7,050 bases of DNA from Bacteriovoracaceae bacterium UBA7317 (lineage in GTDB: Bacteria; Bdellovibrionota; Bacteriovoracia; Bacteriovoracales; Bacteriovoracaceae), in contig DKQD01000200.1 of the NCBI GenBank assembly GCA_002474345.1, positions 1 through 7,050 on the forward strand, read 5' to 3'. Both the position numbers and the translations under genes were made by a program. The notes beneath the pieces were generated by a model. It made no database searches. It was given only the letters and a program-made list of their open reading frames with translations, and was not told the origin of the DNA. Of this stretch, positions 1-6,375 are shown one piece after another. Within the stretch, counting starts at the first letter, position 1. Each line of letters begins with the position of its first letter.

Positions 1-20
1 CTCTTTTTTTATTTCCTTAA

Positions 21-1043
21 TCATTCAGATTCCTCAGCTTCCATACAGAGGTAGAGTTGTTCCTCTTTCATTCCATTATTGAGACACAGGTCCTTAATCG
101 TTTGAAGCATCCAAAGTCTTTGTGGTTTTATATAACGCACTTTTCCATCGAAGCTTTTTATAAATTCTTGATGGTGGATTTTGGAGTCTGGATAATTTTT
201 TTTGACCTGGTGGTAAACTTCTTTGGTAAAGCGGACAACTCCGAAAGAGATATACTTAATATCTTTGGGTTTCATAACCTTCATAAGAGATTTAAGGAGC
301 TCTTCGTAATCTTCTTTAAAACAAGGCCCATAAATGATGGGGTCAAAGTGAAGAGCTATGGGGTGGCCAAGCTCTCTAAGGGTTTCTATGGCTTTAATTC
401 TTGCCTTAAGAGGGGGCGTTTTAAGGTCATGATCCTTAATTTTATCCTTTGGTGATAGAGAAAAACTGACGATGACATTTTTTAAAGGAGCAAGCTCTTT
501 AAGCTCTCTAATATTGGCCGATTTCGTTCTTAGCTCAAGTTTGGCTTCAGGATTCTTTTTAAAAAAATCAAAATATTGAGGAAGTTCTTTTGTTAGGTGT
601 GAAAGGGCCAAAGAGTCGCTGTATTCTCCAGCATGAAACCAAATCGTTTTATGCCCTTTTTCCTTATTGATCTTAACAACACTTTCCATTTCTTTGAGAA
701 TATCCTCGTGGTTAACAAAGAAAACCAAGTCTGGAGAGTGAAAGTACCCCTGGAGGTAGCAATAATCGCATTCGTAAAGACAATTATAAGAGTGAATAAA
801 GTAGTAGTGGGGTTCGCCCAAGAGCCCATACGCAGCGGGCGTTTCTTTAACTAATTGCCCACGCTTTTCCCCAATAAAGAGGTTAAGGTTTGTCCTCTTT
901 TGAAGGTAGGGTTTTTTGACTCGACCGAAGATATCATCAACACGGTCGATGGCCATATTTGGTGTTTGAGAAAACTTATTCAAAAGAAATTGAGTTTTCG
1001 GATGGTTTTCTATGTTTTTTTCATAAAATATTTTTTCAAACAT
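21..1043 (-). CDS. Radical SAM protein of the spore photoproduct lyase (SPL) family
   Basis: A 340-residue protein. Residues 88-95 carry the radical SAM Fe-S motif C-x3-C-x2-C (C88, C92, C95), followed at once by YLQ, the typical SPL-family context. The length matches SPL proteins (about 340 residues). True SPL repairs the thymine dimer of spore DNA using S-adenosylmethionine and a conserved cysteine in a context like F-E-A-x-C-x-S-D. Here the matching stretch (136-143) reads F-H-A-G-E-Y-S-D, so Glu140 sits in place of the cysteine, and no cysteine occurs between C95 and C241. Classical SPL chemistry is therefore doubtful; a related DNA or other radical reaction is possible. The ATG follows a purine-rich AGGGGGCAAAGAG in which the upstream gene's stop is embedded, with 11 nt between the genes, so the two are probably co-transcribed. 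The stop lies 20 nt from the window edge, so further operon genes cannot be excluded. Family call is firm, substrate unknown. Confidence 0.88.
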   Translation of the reverse strand: MFEKIFYEKNIENHPKTQFLLNKFSQTPNMAIDRVDDIFGRVKKPYLQKRTNLNLFIGEKRGQLVKETPAAYGLLGEPHYYFIHSYNCLYECDYCYLQGYFHSPDLVFFVNHEDILKEMESVVKINKEKGHKTIWFHAGEYSDSLALSHLTKELPQYFDFFKKNPEAKLELRTKSANIRELKELAPLKNVIVSFSLSPKDKIKDHDLKTPPLKARIKAIETLRELGHPIALHFDPIIYGPCFKEDYEELLKSLMKVMKPKDIKYISFGVVRFTKEVYHQVKKNYPDSKIHHQEFIKSFDGKVRYIKPQRLWMLQTIKDLCLNNGMKEEQLYLCMEAEESE

Positions 1044-1054
1044 CTCTTTGCCCC

Positions 1055-2221
1055 CTAAGCCTTATCGCCACAAGAGGAGGAAGATTCTTTAGAATTCCAT
1101 TTGCCATTAAGAAGGTTTGAAATGGCGGTAAAGTCTGTCTTTTCAAGTGCTTCTTGCAGCTTTACAGCGTCTTTTGGTCTTCTTATCGTAAAACTTAGAT
1201 CTATAGAATCTCTCTCATAAAGGCGTGAAAAAGAGAGTTTACAGCGGGCTTCCTTTAAGGGGTTTGTTTCTTTGTCTAAAAGCTTTTGAAAGTCAGTTTT
1301 AAAGGGACTAACAAGGTTTTCTAACCTTTCAATTAATTTTGAGGTTTTAGATTTTAGAGTCCCTTTTTCTAGGCCTAGTGGAATTAAGGTAGAGTCTTCA
1401 AGCTCCTTCATTAAAGCCTTTTCGCCTTTTGACTGAGGTAAAAGAATATCCCAAAGGGATTTAATTTTTCTCTTTTGAGATGTTGTTACATGGAAGGAGG
1501 AGCTTGCTTCTAAAAAATCTAAAAGATTTTTTTCCTTAAGGGCCTCTTTTTTTGGATTTTGATTATTTAAGGCAGCGTCTTTTTGTAGAGGAGAGATTTT
1601 ATAAAAAGCGTCTAATAATTGTTGGCTCCAAAGAGGTGCTTGGTCTTTAACAATACGACACACTTCAAGAGAGTCTTCTTGATCAGCTTCATAAACCTTA
1701 TCTGAAAGGACCTTAAGAGATCTAAAGGGAACTTGAAAGCGGGTTGCAACCGATCCAGTTGCCCAAGTTTCTCTGTCCACAAGAGGAGCAAAGGGTAGAA
1801 GTTTTTGGCAATCGCTAGTTTTTAAGGCCCTTTTTGATGAAGTGACAATATCACAAACATGAAAAGGGGAAGCGTCGTAGGAAGAGGCCGAAAAGGATTT
1901 GAACTCCATTTTATGACCAAGACTCAAATACGATGTTCTTATTTCTTTCACTTCACCAAGTTTAAATTGAGGAGAGTTTTCAAGAATGCCAGCAACGCCT
2001 AAGTTAATGATTTCCTGAATTTTATTGTGCTTAGCTCCACATAGGGCGGCTAACTTTTCTGTGGCCGATTGAACGCCTTCTCCTGTAAGAAGGAGGGCGA
2101 GATTGTGCTCTGTAGAATAATAAAGTCCATCAAAAGCAAAGGCCTCTGGTTTGAAGGCCAAATCGCGGCTTTTGAGGAATGCTTGGGCTTCGGCGCGGTG
2201 AGCAATTGCTATGAGTTTCAT
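1055..2221 (-). CDS. Nucleosidase/nucleoside phosphorylase-fold protein with extra C-terminal region
   Basis: A 388-residue protein. Residues 1-205 look like the PNP/MTAN (Pfs) superfamily: an opening beta strand MKLIAIAHRAEA with an acidic residue at E11, a glycine turn GEG at 47-49, N-L-G-V-A-G at 73-78, a D-R-E segment (149-151) where the family has its ribose-binding Met-Glu, and L-S-D at 172-174 giving the catalytic Asp (D174). Members cleave the N-glycosidic bond of purine nucleosides such as methylthioadenosine, S-adenosylhomocysteine or 5'-deoxyadenosine. Residues from about 210 to 388 are additional, Lys/Leu/Ser-rich and not recognised; typical MTANs end near 230. The start fits the family N-terminus even though no Shine-Dalgarno precedes it; a promoter lies directly upstream. 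It is the first gene of an operon with the radical SAM protein. Superfamily is well supported; hydrolase versus phosphorylase and substrate are not determined. Confidence 0.82.
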   Translation of the reverse strand: MKLIAIAHRAEAQAFLKSRDLAFKPEAFAFDGLYYSTEHNLALLLTGEGVQSATEKLAALCGAKHNKIQEIINLGVAGILENSPQFKLGEVKEIRTSYLSLGHKMEFKSFSASSYDASPFHVCDIVTSSKRALKTSDCQKLLPFAPLVDRETWATGSVATRFQVPFRSLKVLSDKVYEADQEDSLEVCRIVKDQAPLWSQQLLDAFYKISPLQKDAALNNQNPKKEALKEKNLLDFLEASSSFHVTTSQKRKIKSLWDILLPQSKGEKALMKELEDSTLIPLGLEKGTLKSKTSKLIERLENLVSPFKTDFQKLLDKETNPLKEARCKLSFSRLYERDSIDLSFTIRRPKDAVKLQEALEKTDFTAISNLLNGKWNSKESSSSCGDKA

Positions 2222-2257
2222 GGGGTTTTTCTATAGAGTTTTGTTGTCTCTTGTCAA
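2222..2257 (-). promoter_or_regulatory. Sigma70-like, near-leaderless promoter of the nucleosidase operon
   Basis: On the minus strand a perfect -35 hexamer TTGACA (2257-2252) is followed after 16 nt by TATAGA (2235-2230, four of six consensus matches). Transcription would be expected to start 6-8 nt further on, at about 2224-2222, directly before the ATG at 2221. The bases before the ATG (AAAAACCCC) contain no Shine-Dalgarno, which agrees with a leaderless or almost leaderless message. Inferred from sequence only. Confidence 0.55.
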
Positions 2258-2279
2258 AAGAATTAAGCAAAAAGATAAA
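2251..2279 (+). promoter_or_regulatory. Candidate promoter for the aldo/keto reductase gene
   Basis: On the plus strand TTGTCA (2251-2256, five of six matches to the -35 consensus) is separated by 17 nt from GATAAA (2274-2279, four of six to the -10 consensus). Its -35 overlaps the opposite-strand -35 of the nucleosidase promoter almost completely. The leader would be only about 10 nt, so the ribosome site AAAGG (2284-2288) would lie at its very 5' end; this is a weakness of the call. Confidence 0.35.
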
Positions 2280-2295
2280 AGATAAAGGTTAAAGG

Positions 2296-3243
2296 ATGGA
2301 TGGACAGCTTTTAGAGAAAATTTCAACAATTCCTCTTTCTTTTGGGGGAGCTTCTATAAGCGGTGAAGGCGGAGGTTATGGGTTTGGATCGATTTCAAAC
2401 CAAGAGGCCTTTGCTCTTTTAAAAGAGGCCAAGGATTTAGGAGTAAAAGTTTTTGATAGTGCTCCCATCTATGGTTTCGGTTTATCAGAAAAAAGAATGG
2501 GGGAGGCCTTCAAGGATACAAGAGAAGAGGTCTTTCTTTGTTCCAAGTCAGGGGTGACCTGGTCTAGTTCGAGAAGAGTGGATATGACAAATGACCCTCA
2601 AGTGACTCAAAAAATGCTTGAGCAAACCCTTAGAGACTTTCAGTCAGATTACATTGATCTTTACATGATTCATTGGCCGGACCCGAGGGTCGATATAAGA
2701 AGACCTATGGAGGTTTTGGCCAAGGCCAAAGAGCAAACTAAAATCAGGCATATTGGTCTTTGTAACACGAACTCTGAAGATCTTTTAAAGGCCCAGGAAA
2801 TTGAAGAAATAGAAGTTGTTCAATCCCAATTTAACCTCTTTGAAGATGATTTAAAGAAGGACCTTCTTCCTAGCTTAAAGAAGCAAGGAATTTCTTTTAT
2901 GAGTTGGGGGACCTTAGATAAAGGTATTCTTACGGGAAGGGTTTATGAAAAACGTCAATACGAAAAATGTGATGCGAGGTCTTGGGCCCCTTGGTGGAAT
3001 AAAAAAATGAACTTAAAAAAAATGAAGGCCTTAGAGGGTGTTTGGCCTTATCTAAAAGACAAGGGCCACTCAGGTCTTGAATTGTCTCTCGGTTATAATC
3101 TTGCTCAAGAAGAAATGAGTAGCGTTATTTGTGGAATGAGGAATTCCGAACAATTAAAAGATGTGTTAAAGGCCCTTAAAAATCTTCCAGGAAGAGAGGT
3201 TTTAAGTGAAGTTAAGAATTTATTGTCCGATTGGAACGATTAA
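2296..3243 (+). CDS. Aldo/keto reductase family oxidoreductase
   Basis: A 315-residue protein with the usual length and (beta/alpha)8 layout of aldo/keto reductases, which reduce aldehydes or ketones with NADPH in the cytoplasm. The full catalytic tetrad can be placed: D54 and Y59 in V-F-D-S-A-P-I-Y-G, K84 in L-C-S-K-S, and H126 in Y-M-I-H-W-P-D. Further family signatures are I-G-L-C-N (153-157, normally G-x-S-N), Q-S-Q-F-N-L (176-181), and a late cofactor-binding stretch V-I-C-G-M-R-N (277-283). No signal peptide or membrane segment. The ATG lies 7 nt after AAAGG; a second AAGG abuts the ATG and is too close to serve. Substrate cannot be told. It heads a plus-strand series, with a glycosyltransferase 54 nt downstream, so a role in sugar or cell-surface metabolism is possible but unproven. 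Confidence 0.9.
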   Translation: MDGQLLEKISTIPLSFGGASISGEGGGYGFGSISNQEAFALLKEAKDLGVKVFDSAPIYGFGLSEKRMGEAFKDTREEVFLCSKSGVTWSSSRRVDMTNDPQVTQKMLEQTLRDFQSDYIDLYMIHWPDPRVDIRRPMEVLAKAKEQTKIRHIGLCNTNSEDLLKAQEIEEIEVVQSQFNLFEDDLKKDLLPSLKKQGISFMSWGTLDKGILTGRVYEKRQYEKCDARSWAPWWNKKMNLKKMKALEGVWPYLKDKGHSGLELSLGYNLAQEEMSSVICGMRNSEQLKDVLKALKNLPGREVLSEVKNLLSDWND

Positions 3244-3297
3244 TGAGTTTAAAGTTGATAGTTAAAGGTTATAGCTTACTGATTAGATTTAGAGAGG

Positions 3298-4200
3298 GTG
3301 TTTGAGGAAGTGAAAGTCGTAAAGAAAAAAGAGAAACCTTTTATAAGTGTTATTATACCAACTTATAATAGGGCAAAGGAGCTTAAAAGAGCCGTTGAGT
3401 CCGTTCTTAATCAAGATTATACAAACTTTGACCTTTGGATTATTGATGATGGTTCGACTGATGAAACTTCTAAACTCATTGAGCATTTTCAAATTAGTCT
3501 TTCGAAAGAGGTTAAGGACTTTAAACCAATCATTCATTATATAAAAACTGCAAATCAAGGGGTCAGCGCTGCTAGAAATGTAGGAATAAAACACTCAAAA
3601 AGTGACTGGTGTGCCTTTTTAGATTCAGATGATGAGTGGCTTAAAGATAAATTATCAAGGCAAGTTGAGTTTTCTTTGGATAACCCTGAAATTAGAATCG
3701 TCCATGGAGAAGAAATTTGGGTCAGGCGGGGCAAAAGAGTTAATCAAAAGAAAATCCATCAAAAATCCGGCGGCCGGATTTTTCAAAGATGCCTTAAGCT
3801 CTGCTTAATTTCACCTTCGGCTGTGATGATAGAAAGGGGCCTTTTAGAGGAAATGAATGGCTTTGATGAGAACTTTGTTGTTTGTGAAGATTACGATCTT
3901 TGGCTTAAGATCACCTCAAAATATGAAGTTGGGTATATTAAAGAACCTCTCATAACAAAATACGGGGGGCACGATGATCAGCTCTCTCACAAATTTAAGG
4001 CCATGGATTACTTTAGGGTTAAATCCATCCACAACCTTTTAAAATCTTCCAAAATAGATGGTGAAGATAAACAAAGAGCGGAAGAAGAAATTGTGAGGAA
4101 GGCAGACATCCTTCTTTTGGGTTATAAAAAACATAATAACCTTGAGCATTTTGACGAAATCAAAAAAATCAAGATGATTTATCAAGAACTAATGGATTAA
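3298..4200 (+). CDS. Family 2 glycosyltransferase
   Basis: A 300-residue GT-A-fold glycosyltransferase that would transfer a sugar from a nucleotide-sugar donor to an unidentified acceptor, probably for a surface polysaccharide or lipid-linked glycan. Motifs in order: V-I-I-P-T-Y-N-R at 18-25, I-D-D-G-S-T-D at 49-55, N-Q-G-V-S-A-A-R-N at 86-94, the metal/nucleotide-binding D-S-D-D at 109-112, and C-E-D-Y-D-L-W at 196-202 carrying the likely catalytic base. The last 60 residues are charged and helical; no transmembrane segment is seen, so it is cytosolic or peripheral. Start is uncertain: GTG at 3298 directly abuts AGAGAGG (no spacing), while the in-frame GTG at 3310 has that purine run 12 nt upstream and would give a 296-residue product; the conserved domain begins after both. 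No polysaccharide cluster surrounds it beyond the reductase and the deacetylase-fold gene. Confidence 0.9.
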   Translation: MFEEVKVVKKKEKPFISVIIPTYNRAKELKRAVESVLNQDYTNFDLWIIDDGSTDETSKLIEHFQISLSKEVKDFKPIIHYIKTANQGVSAARNVGIKHSKSDWCAFLDSDDEWLKDKLSRQVEFSLDNPEIRIVHGEEIWVRRGKRVNQKKIHQKSGGRIFQRCLKLCLISPSAVMIERGLLEEMNGFDENFVVCEDYDLWLKITSKYEVGYIKEPLITKYGGHDDQLSHKFKAMDYFRVKSIHNLLKSSKIDGEDKQRAEEEIVRKADILLLGYKKHNNLEHFDEIKKIKMIYQELMD

Positions 4201-4216
4201 AATTTAATCATTTTTC
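4195..4216 (+). terminator. Possible weak terminator over the glycosyltransferase stop codon
   Basis: GATTAAA (4195-4201), one A, then TTTAATC (4203-4209) form a perfect inverted repeat that includes the TAA stop, followed by ATTTTTC. The stem is entirely A/T apart from its closing G-C pair, and folding needs a loop that shortens it to about 5 pairs. It may only attenuate transcription into the next gene 41 nt away, or act as a symmetric protein-binding site. Confidence 0.27.
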
Positions 4217-4241
4217 ATTATGGTGAAAGAAAGGACGTAAG

Positions 4242-5237
4242 ATGATTTTTTATAATAAGAGTTTGGATCATAAGTTTATTGATTATGGTATTCAAATTCC
4301 TATTTCAAAAAGTCGTTCTGAAAAATGTTTTGATTATATTAAAGAAAAGTTTCCTGAAAAGGTTAAAGAAACCGATTGCTCTGGCCTTCTACCTCTTTCT
4401 AAAGAGGACCTTCTACTGGCGCATAACTATGAATTTGTTTCTTCTCTTTTTAATGAGGGCGTTGAAGAGGCCCTCATAACCTGTTTTGAATTAAGAAATG
4501 AAGATGGAACCTGGAACCGCTTCGACCCTGATTTAGCTACGAAGTCCTTATCTCTTTTAAAAGATGAAATTCTTCTTCAGGGTAAGGCCTCTTTTTTAAG
4601 TATGGAGCAATCTTTAAAAAGTCAGTTTTCCTATTTTCTAGGTGGAGGCATGCACCACGCGATGAGCTTTGGCGGTCGGGGTTTTTGTCTCGTTAATGAT
4701 ATTGTTATAGGGATTAGAAAACTCCAAAATCTTAAAAAAATAAAAACGGCATGGGTTGTTGATGTTGATGCTCACAAAGGCTGTGGTACAGCTGAGTTGA
4801 CTCAAAATGATGACACAATCCAAACACTCAGCCTTCACATGGGAAAAGGGTGGCCTTTAGATTCAGAAAAGTTTGATAAAGATAATCAAATGAATCCCTG
4901 GTTTGTTGAAAGCACAATCGATTGCCCTATTTTTGAAGGGGAAGAAGACCGTTATCATCAAGTTCTTAAAGAATCTTTAAACCAACTTGAAAAGAAGTTT
5001 GAAAAGCCTGACTTGGTTGTAGTTGTGAACGGATCTGATCCTTATGAATTAGACGAACTTCCAAGTGCCTCTCTTTTAAAACTAACGTTAGAGCAGTTGT
5101 TAAAAAGAGATACATTCATCTACCATTGGCTTAAAGAAAGAAAAATTCCCCAAACCTATCTCATGTCAGGAGGCTATGGGAGGCACTCTTGGGAAGTTTA
5201 CGCTCAATTTCTAGAATATATTCTAAAGGAAAGTTAA
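4242..5237 (+). CDS. Histone-deacetylase-superfamily zinc hydrolase, class IV-like
   Basis: A 331-residue protein of the arginase/deacetylase fold. Visible active-site elements: G-G-G-M-H-H-A (134-140) with the catalytic His pair H138/H139; G-F-C-L-V-N-D (147-153); D-V-D-A-H-K-G-C-G-T (174-183) giving zinc ligands D176 and H178; G-S-D-P (264-267) giving the third ligand D266; and S-G-G-Y (309-312) with the transition-state Tyr312. The set is complete, so an active Zn amidohydrolase is expected. The GGG-x-HHA form (not PGHHA) and the segment around R289-D290 resemble class IV (HDAC11-like) members. Bacterial relatives deacetylate acetyl-CoA synthetase, polyamines or other small amides; the substrate here is unknown. 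The ATG follows AAGGA by 6 nt. It lies 41 nt after the glycosyltransferase and may be co-transcribed with it. Confidence 0.9.
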   Translation: MIFYNKSLDHKFIDYGIQIPISKSRSEKCFDYIKEKFPEKVKETDCSGLLPLSKEDLLLAHNYEFVSSLFNEGVEEALITCFELRNEDGTWNRFDPDLATKSLSLLKDEILLQGKASFLSMEQSLKSQFSYFLGGGMHHAMSFGGRGFCLVNDIVIGIRKLQNLKKIKTAWVVDVDAHKGCGTAELTQNDDTIQTLSLHMGKGWPLDSEKFDKDNQMNPWFVESTIDCPIFEGEEDRYHQVLKESLNQLEKKFEKPDLVVVVNGSDPYELDELPSASLLKLTLEQLLKRDTFIYHWLKERKIPQTYLMSGGYGRHSWEVYAQFLEYILKES

Positions 5238-5260
5238 TTTATCCTCTATTAGAAAAATGT

Positions 5261-5309
5261 AAAACCATTCTATTTCGTTTACTACTCTTAGGCAGGGTTT
5301 TCTTTTTTT
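5261..5309 (+). terminator. Possible terminator after the deacetylase-fold gene
   Basis: AAAACC (5261-5266) can pair with GGTTTT (5296-5301) across a long 29-nt loop, followed by a run of seven T (5303-5309). The long loop and short A/T-rich stem make this weak. The T run and the 146-nt gap still suggest a transcript boundary here. Confidence 0.22.
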
Positions 5310-5383
5310 ACTTTCTTTTAAATTTTTCTAAAAGAGATTAACATATCTCATGAACAATGAATCTTTTTGAAGAGAGGTAAACC

Positions 5384-6328
5384 GTGGGCGTTGAGTATTC
5401 TCCCATAAGAGTTTCAACTATTAAGCCGCAAAAAAAATTAACTTTTGATTTGCATATCCGTTTTAAGGAACAATTCCTCCTGTACCTTAAGGTAGGCGAA
5501 GCTGTTGATAGAGATAAGCTTAAAAAGTTAAAGAAGCAAAAAGTGGCCCGTTTCTTCATTGATTCAAATGATGAAGAGAAGTACCAACATTACCTCGACG
5601 ACCTTCTCGATGCAGCTGTTACAGATAAAAATATGGCCGCTTCAGATAGGGCGGATATTGTTTCTGGTGCAGCTAAAAATGCTGTTGAAGAGATGAGGGA
5701 AAATCCATCAAGTAAGAAGGCCTATAAGGCAACTGAGAAGGCTTCAAAAGGTATTATAGACGTTGTTAAAAATAATCCTGAGATGCTTAAAGAACTCTTC
5801 AAGATTAAGTCAGAAGAGGATGTAACTCTTCAAACAGCTGTTAATACGTCTTCTCTTGCTGTTAGAATGGCCCAGTTAAAGGGAATGAGTGAAGAAGAAA
5901 TTGAGGCGATAAGTACTGGTGGTCTTCTTAGAGATGTCGGTATTACGAAGATGGATAAGAAGTACCAGGAACTTTTTAGTAAGCCTCTTGAAACATTTAC
6001 GAATATCGAGCTTAAAATTTATAAAACTCACCCTCAACTAGGTGTTAAAGTTTTAGAGGAATTGGAGACAGTTCCACAGGAAGTTCTCTCTATTGTTCAC
6101 ACTCATGAAGAGAAACTTTCTGGTATGGGGTTTCCGAGAGGAATCAAAAAAATGTCCCCATCAGAAGAGATTGTTTCTCTTTGTAGCTCTTATGACAGAC
6201 TAGTGACTTGTTTAGATGGTGATCCCAAAGAAGCTATTAAAACAATTGGAATTGATGAACTAGGAAATTACAACCTTGATAACATCACATTCCTTAAGAA
6301 AATGCTTAAAGATGATGGCCTAATTTAA
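5384..6328 (+). CDS. Degenerate HD-GYP domain protein (cyclic-di-GMP phosphodiesterase family)
   Basis: A 314-residue cytosolic protein. Residues 5-75 form an N-terminal domain of the kind found before HD-GYP in Bdellovibrio proteins (P-I-R-V-S-T, then F-D-L-H-I and L-Y-L-K-V-G-E). Residues about 145-300 are an HD-GYP domain, a family that hydrolyses cyclic-di-GMP at an iron or manganese centre. The active site is heavily altered: the helix-1 His is T151, H-D-x-G-K reads R183-D184-V-G-I187, H-H-E reads H241-E242-E243, the Tyr of GYP is F250, and the late Asp of a-D-x-y-D is S268. D184, H216 and H241 remain. Catalysis is unlikely; a receptor or protein-interaction role fits better. A Bdellovibrio HD-GYP (Bd1817) with a non-standard site is known and may be related. 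The GTG start follows AGAGAGG by 6 nt, and a stop (5378-5380) blocks any longer frame. Confidence 0.87.
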   Translation: MGVEYSPIRVSTIKPQKKLTFDLHIRFKEQFLLYLKVGEAVDRDKLKKLKKQKVARFFIDSNDEEKYQHYLDDLLDAAVTDKNMAASDRADIVSGAAKNAVEEMRENPSSKKAYKATEKASKGIIDVVKNNPEMLKELFKIKSEEDVTLQTAVNTSSLAVRMAQLKGMSEEEIEAISTGGLLRDVGITKMDKKYQELFSKPLETFTNIELKIYKTHPQLGVKVLEELETVPQEVLSIVHTHEEKLSGMGFPRGIKKMSPSEEIVSLCSSYDRLVTCLDGDPKEAIKTIGIDELGNYNLDNITFLKKMLKDDGLI

Positions 6329-6344
6329 GGCCATCCCCCTTTTC
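6314..6344 (+). terminator. Intrinsic terminator overlapping the HD-GYP stop codon
   Basis: GATGGCCT (6314-6321) and AGGCCATC (6328-6335) form a perfect 8-bp stem with loop AATTTA, followed by CCCC and TTTT. The last sense codons and the TAA stop (6326-6328) lie inside the hairpin. The stem is strong; the T run is short and delayed by the C's, so efficiency is uncertain. Confidence 0.6.
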
Positions 6345-6369
6345 AAAAAAGATTAAATAAAGCTACACT
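6340..6369 (+). promoter_or_regulatory. Candidate leaderless promoter of the membrane protein gene
   Basis: TTTTCA (6340-6345, four of six to the -35 consensus), 18 nt, then TACACT (6364-6369, four of six to the -10 consensus) ends only 6 nt before the ATG at 6376. A start of transcription at or next to the ATG would explain the lack of any Shine-Dalgarno. The -35 overlaps the T run of the preceding terminator. Matches are imperfect. Confidence 0.4.
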
Positions 6370-6375
6370 TAATCT

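Noticed and set aside
57..455. Open frame of 132 codons on the plus strand opposite the radical SAM gene
   Set aside because: It lies wholly antisense to a gene with clear family motifs, has no recognisable domain, and its Phe/Leu/Lys-rich product is what the complement of that gene would yield.
1061..1204. Resemblance of the nucleosidase C-terminal end to a ParB-like C-terminal dimer domain
   Set aside because: Based only on a loose strand-helix pattern; no specific motif supports it.
2272..2295. Short tandem A-rich units (AAAGATA-like) before the reductase gene as a repeat element
   Set aside because: Only about two copies in purine-rich DNA around a ribosome-binding site; low complexity accounts for it.
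4220..4240. Six-codon open frame (ATG to TAA) ending one base before the deacetylase-fold ATG, a possible leader peptide
   Set aside because: No Shine-Dalgarno of its own; it simply spans the AAGGA ribosome site of the real gene, so chance is the simpler explanation.
5350..5370. Six-codon open frame upstream of the HD-GYP gene
   Set aside because: No ribosome-binding sequence and no distinctive composition.
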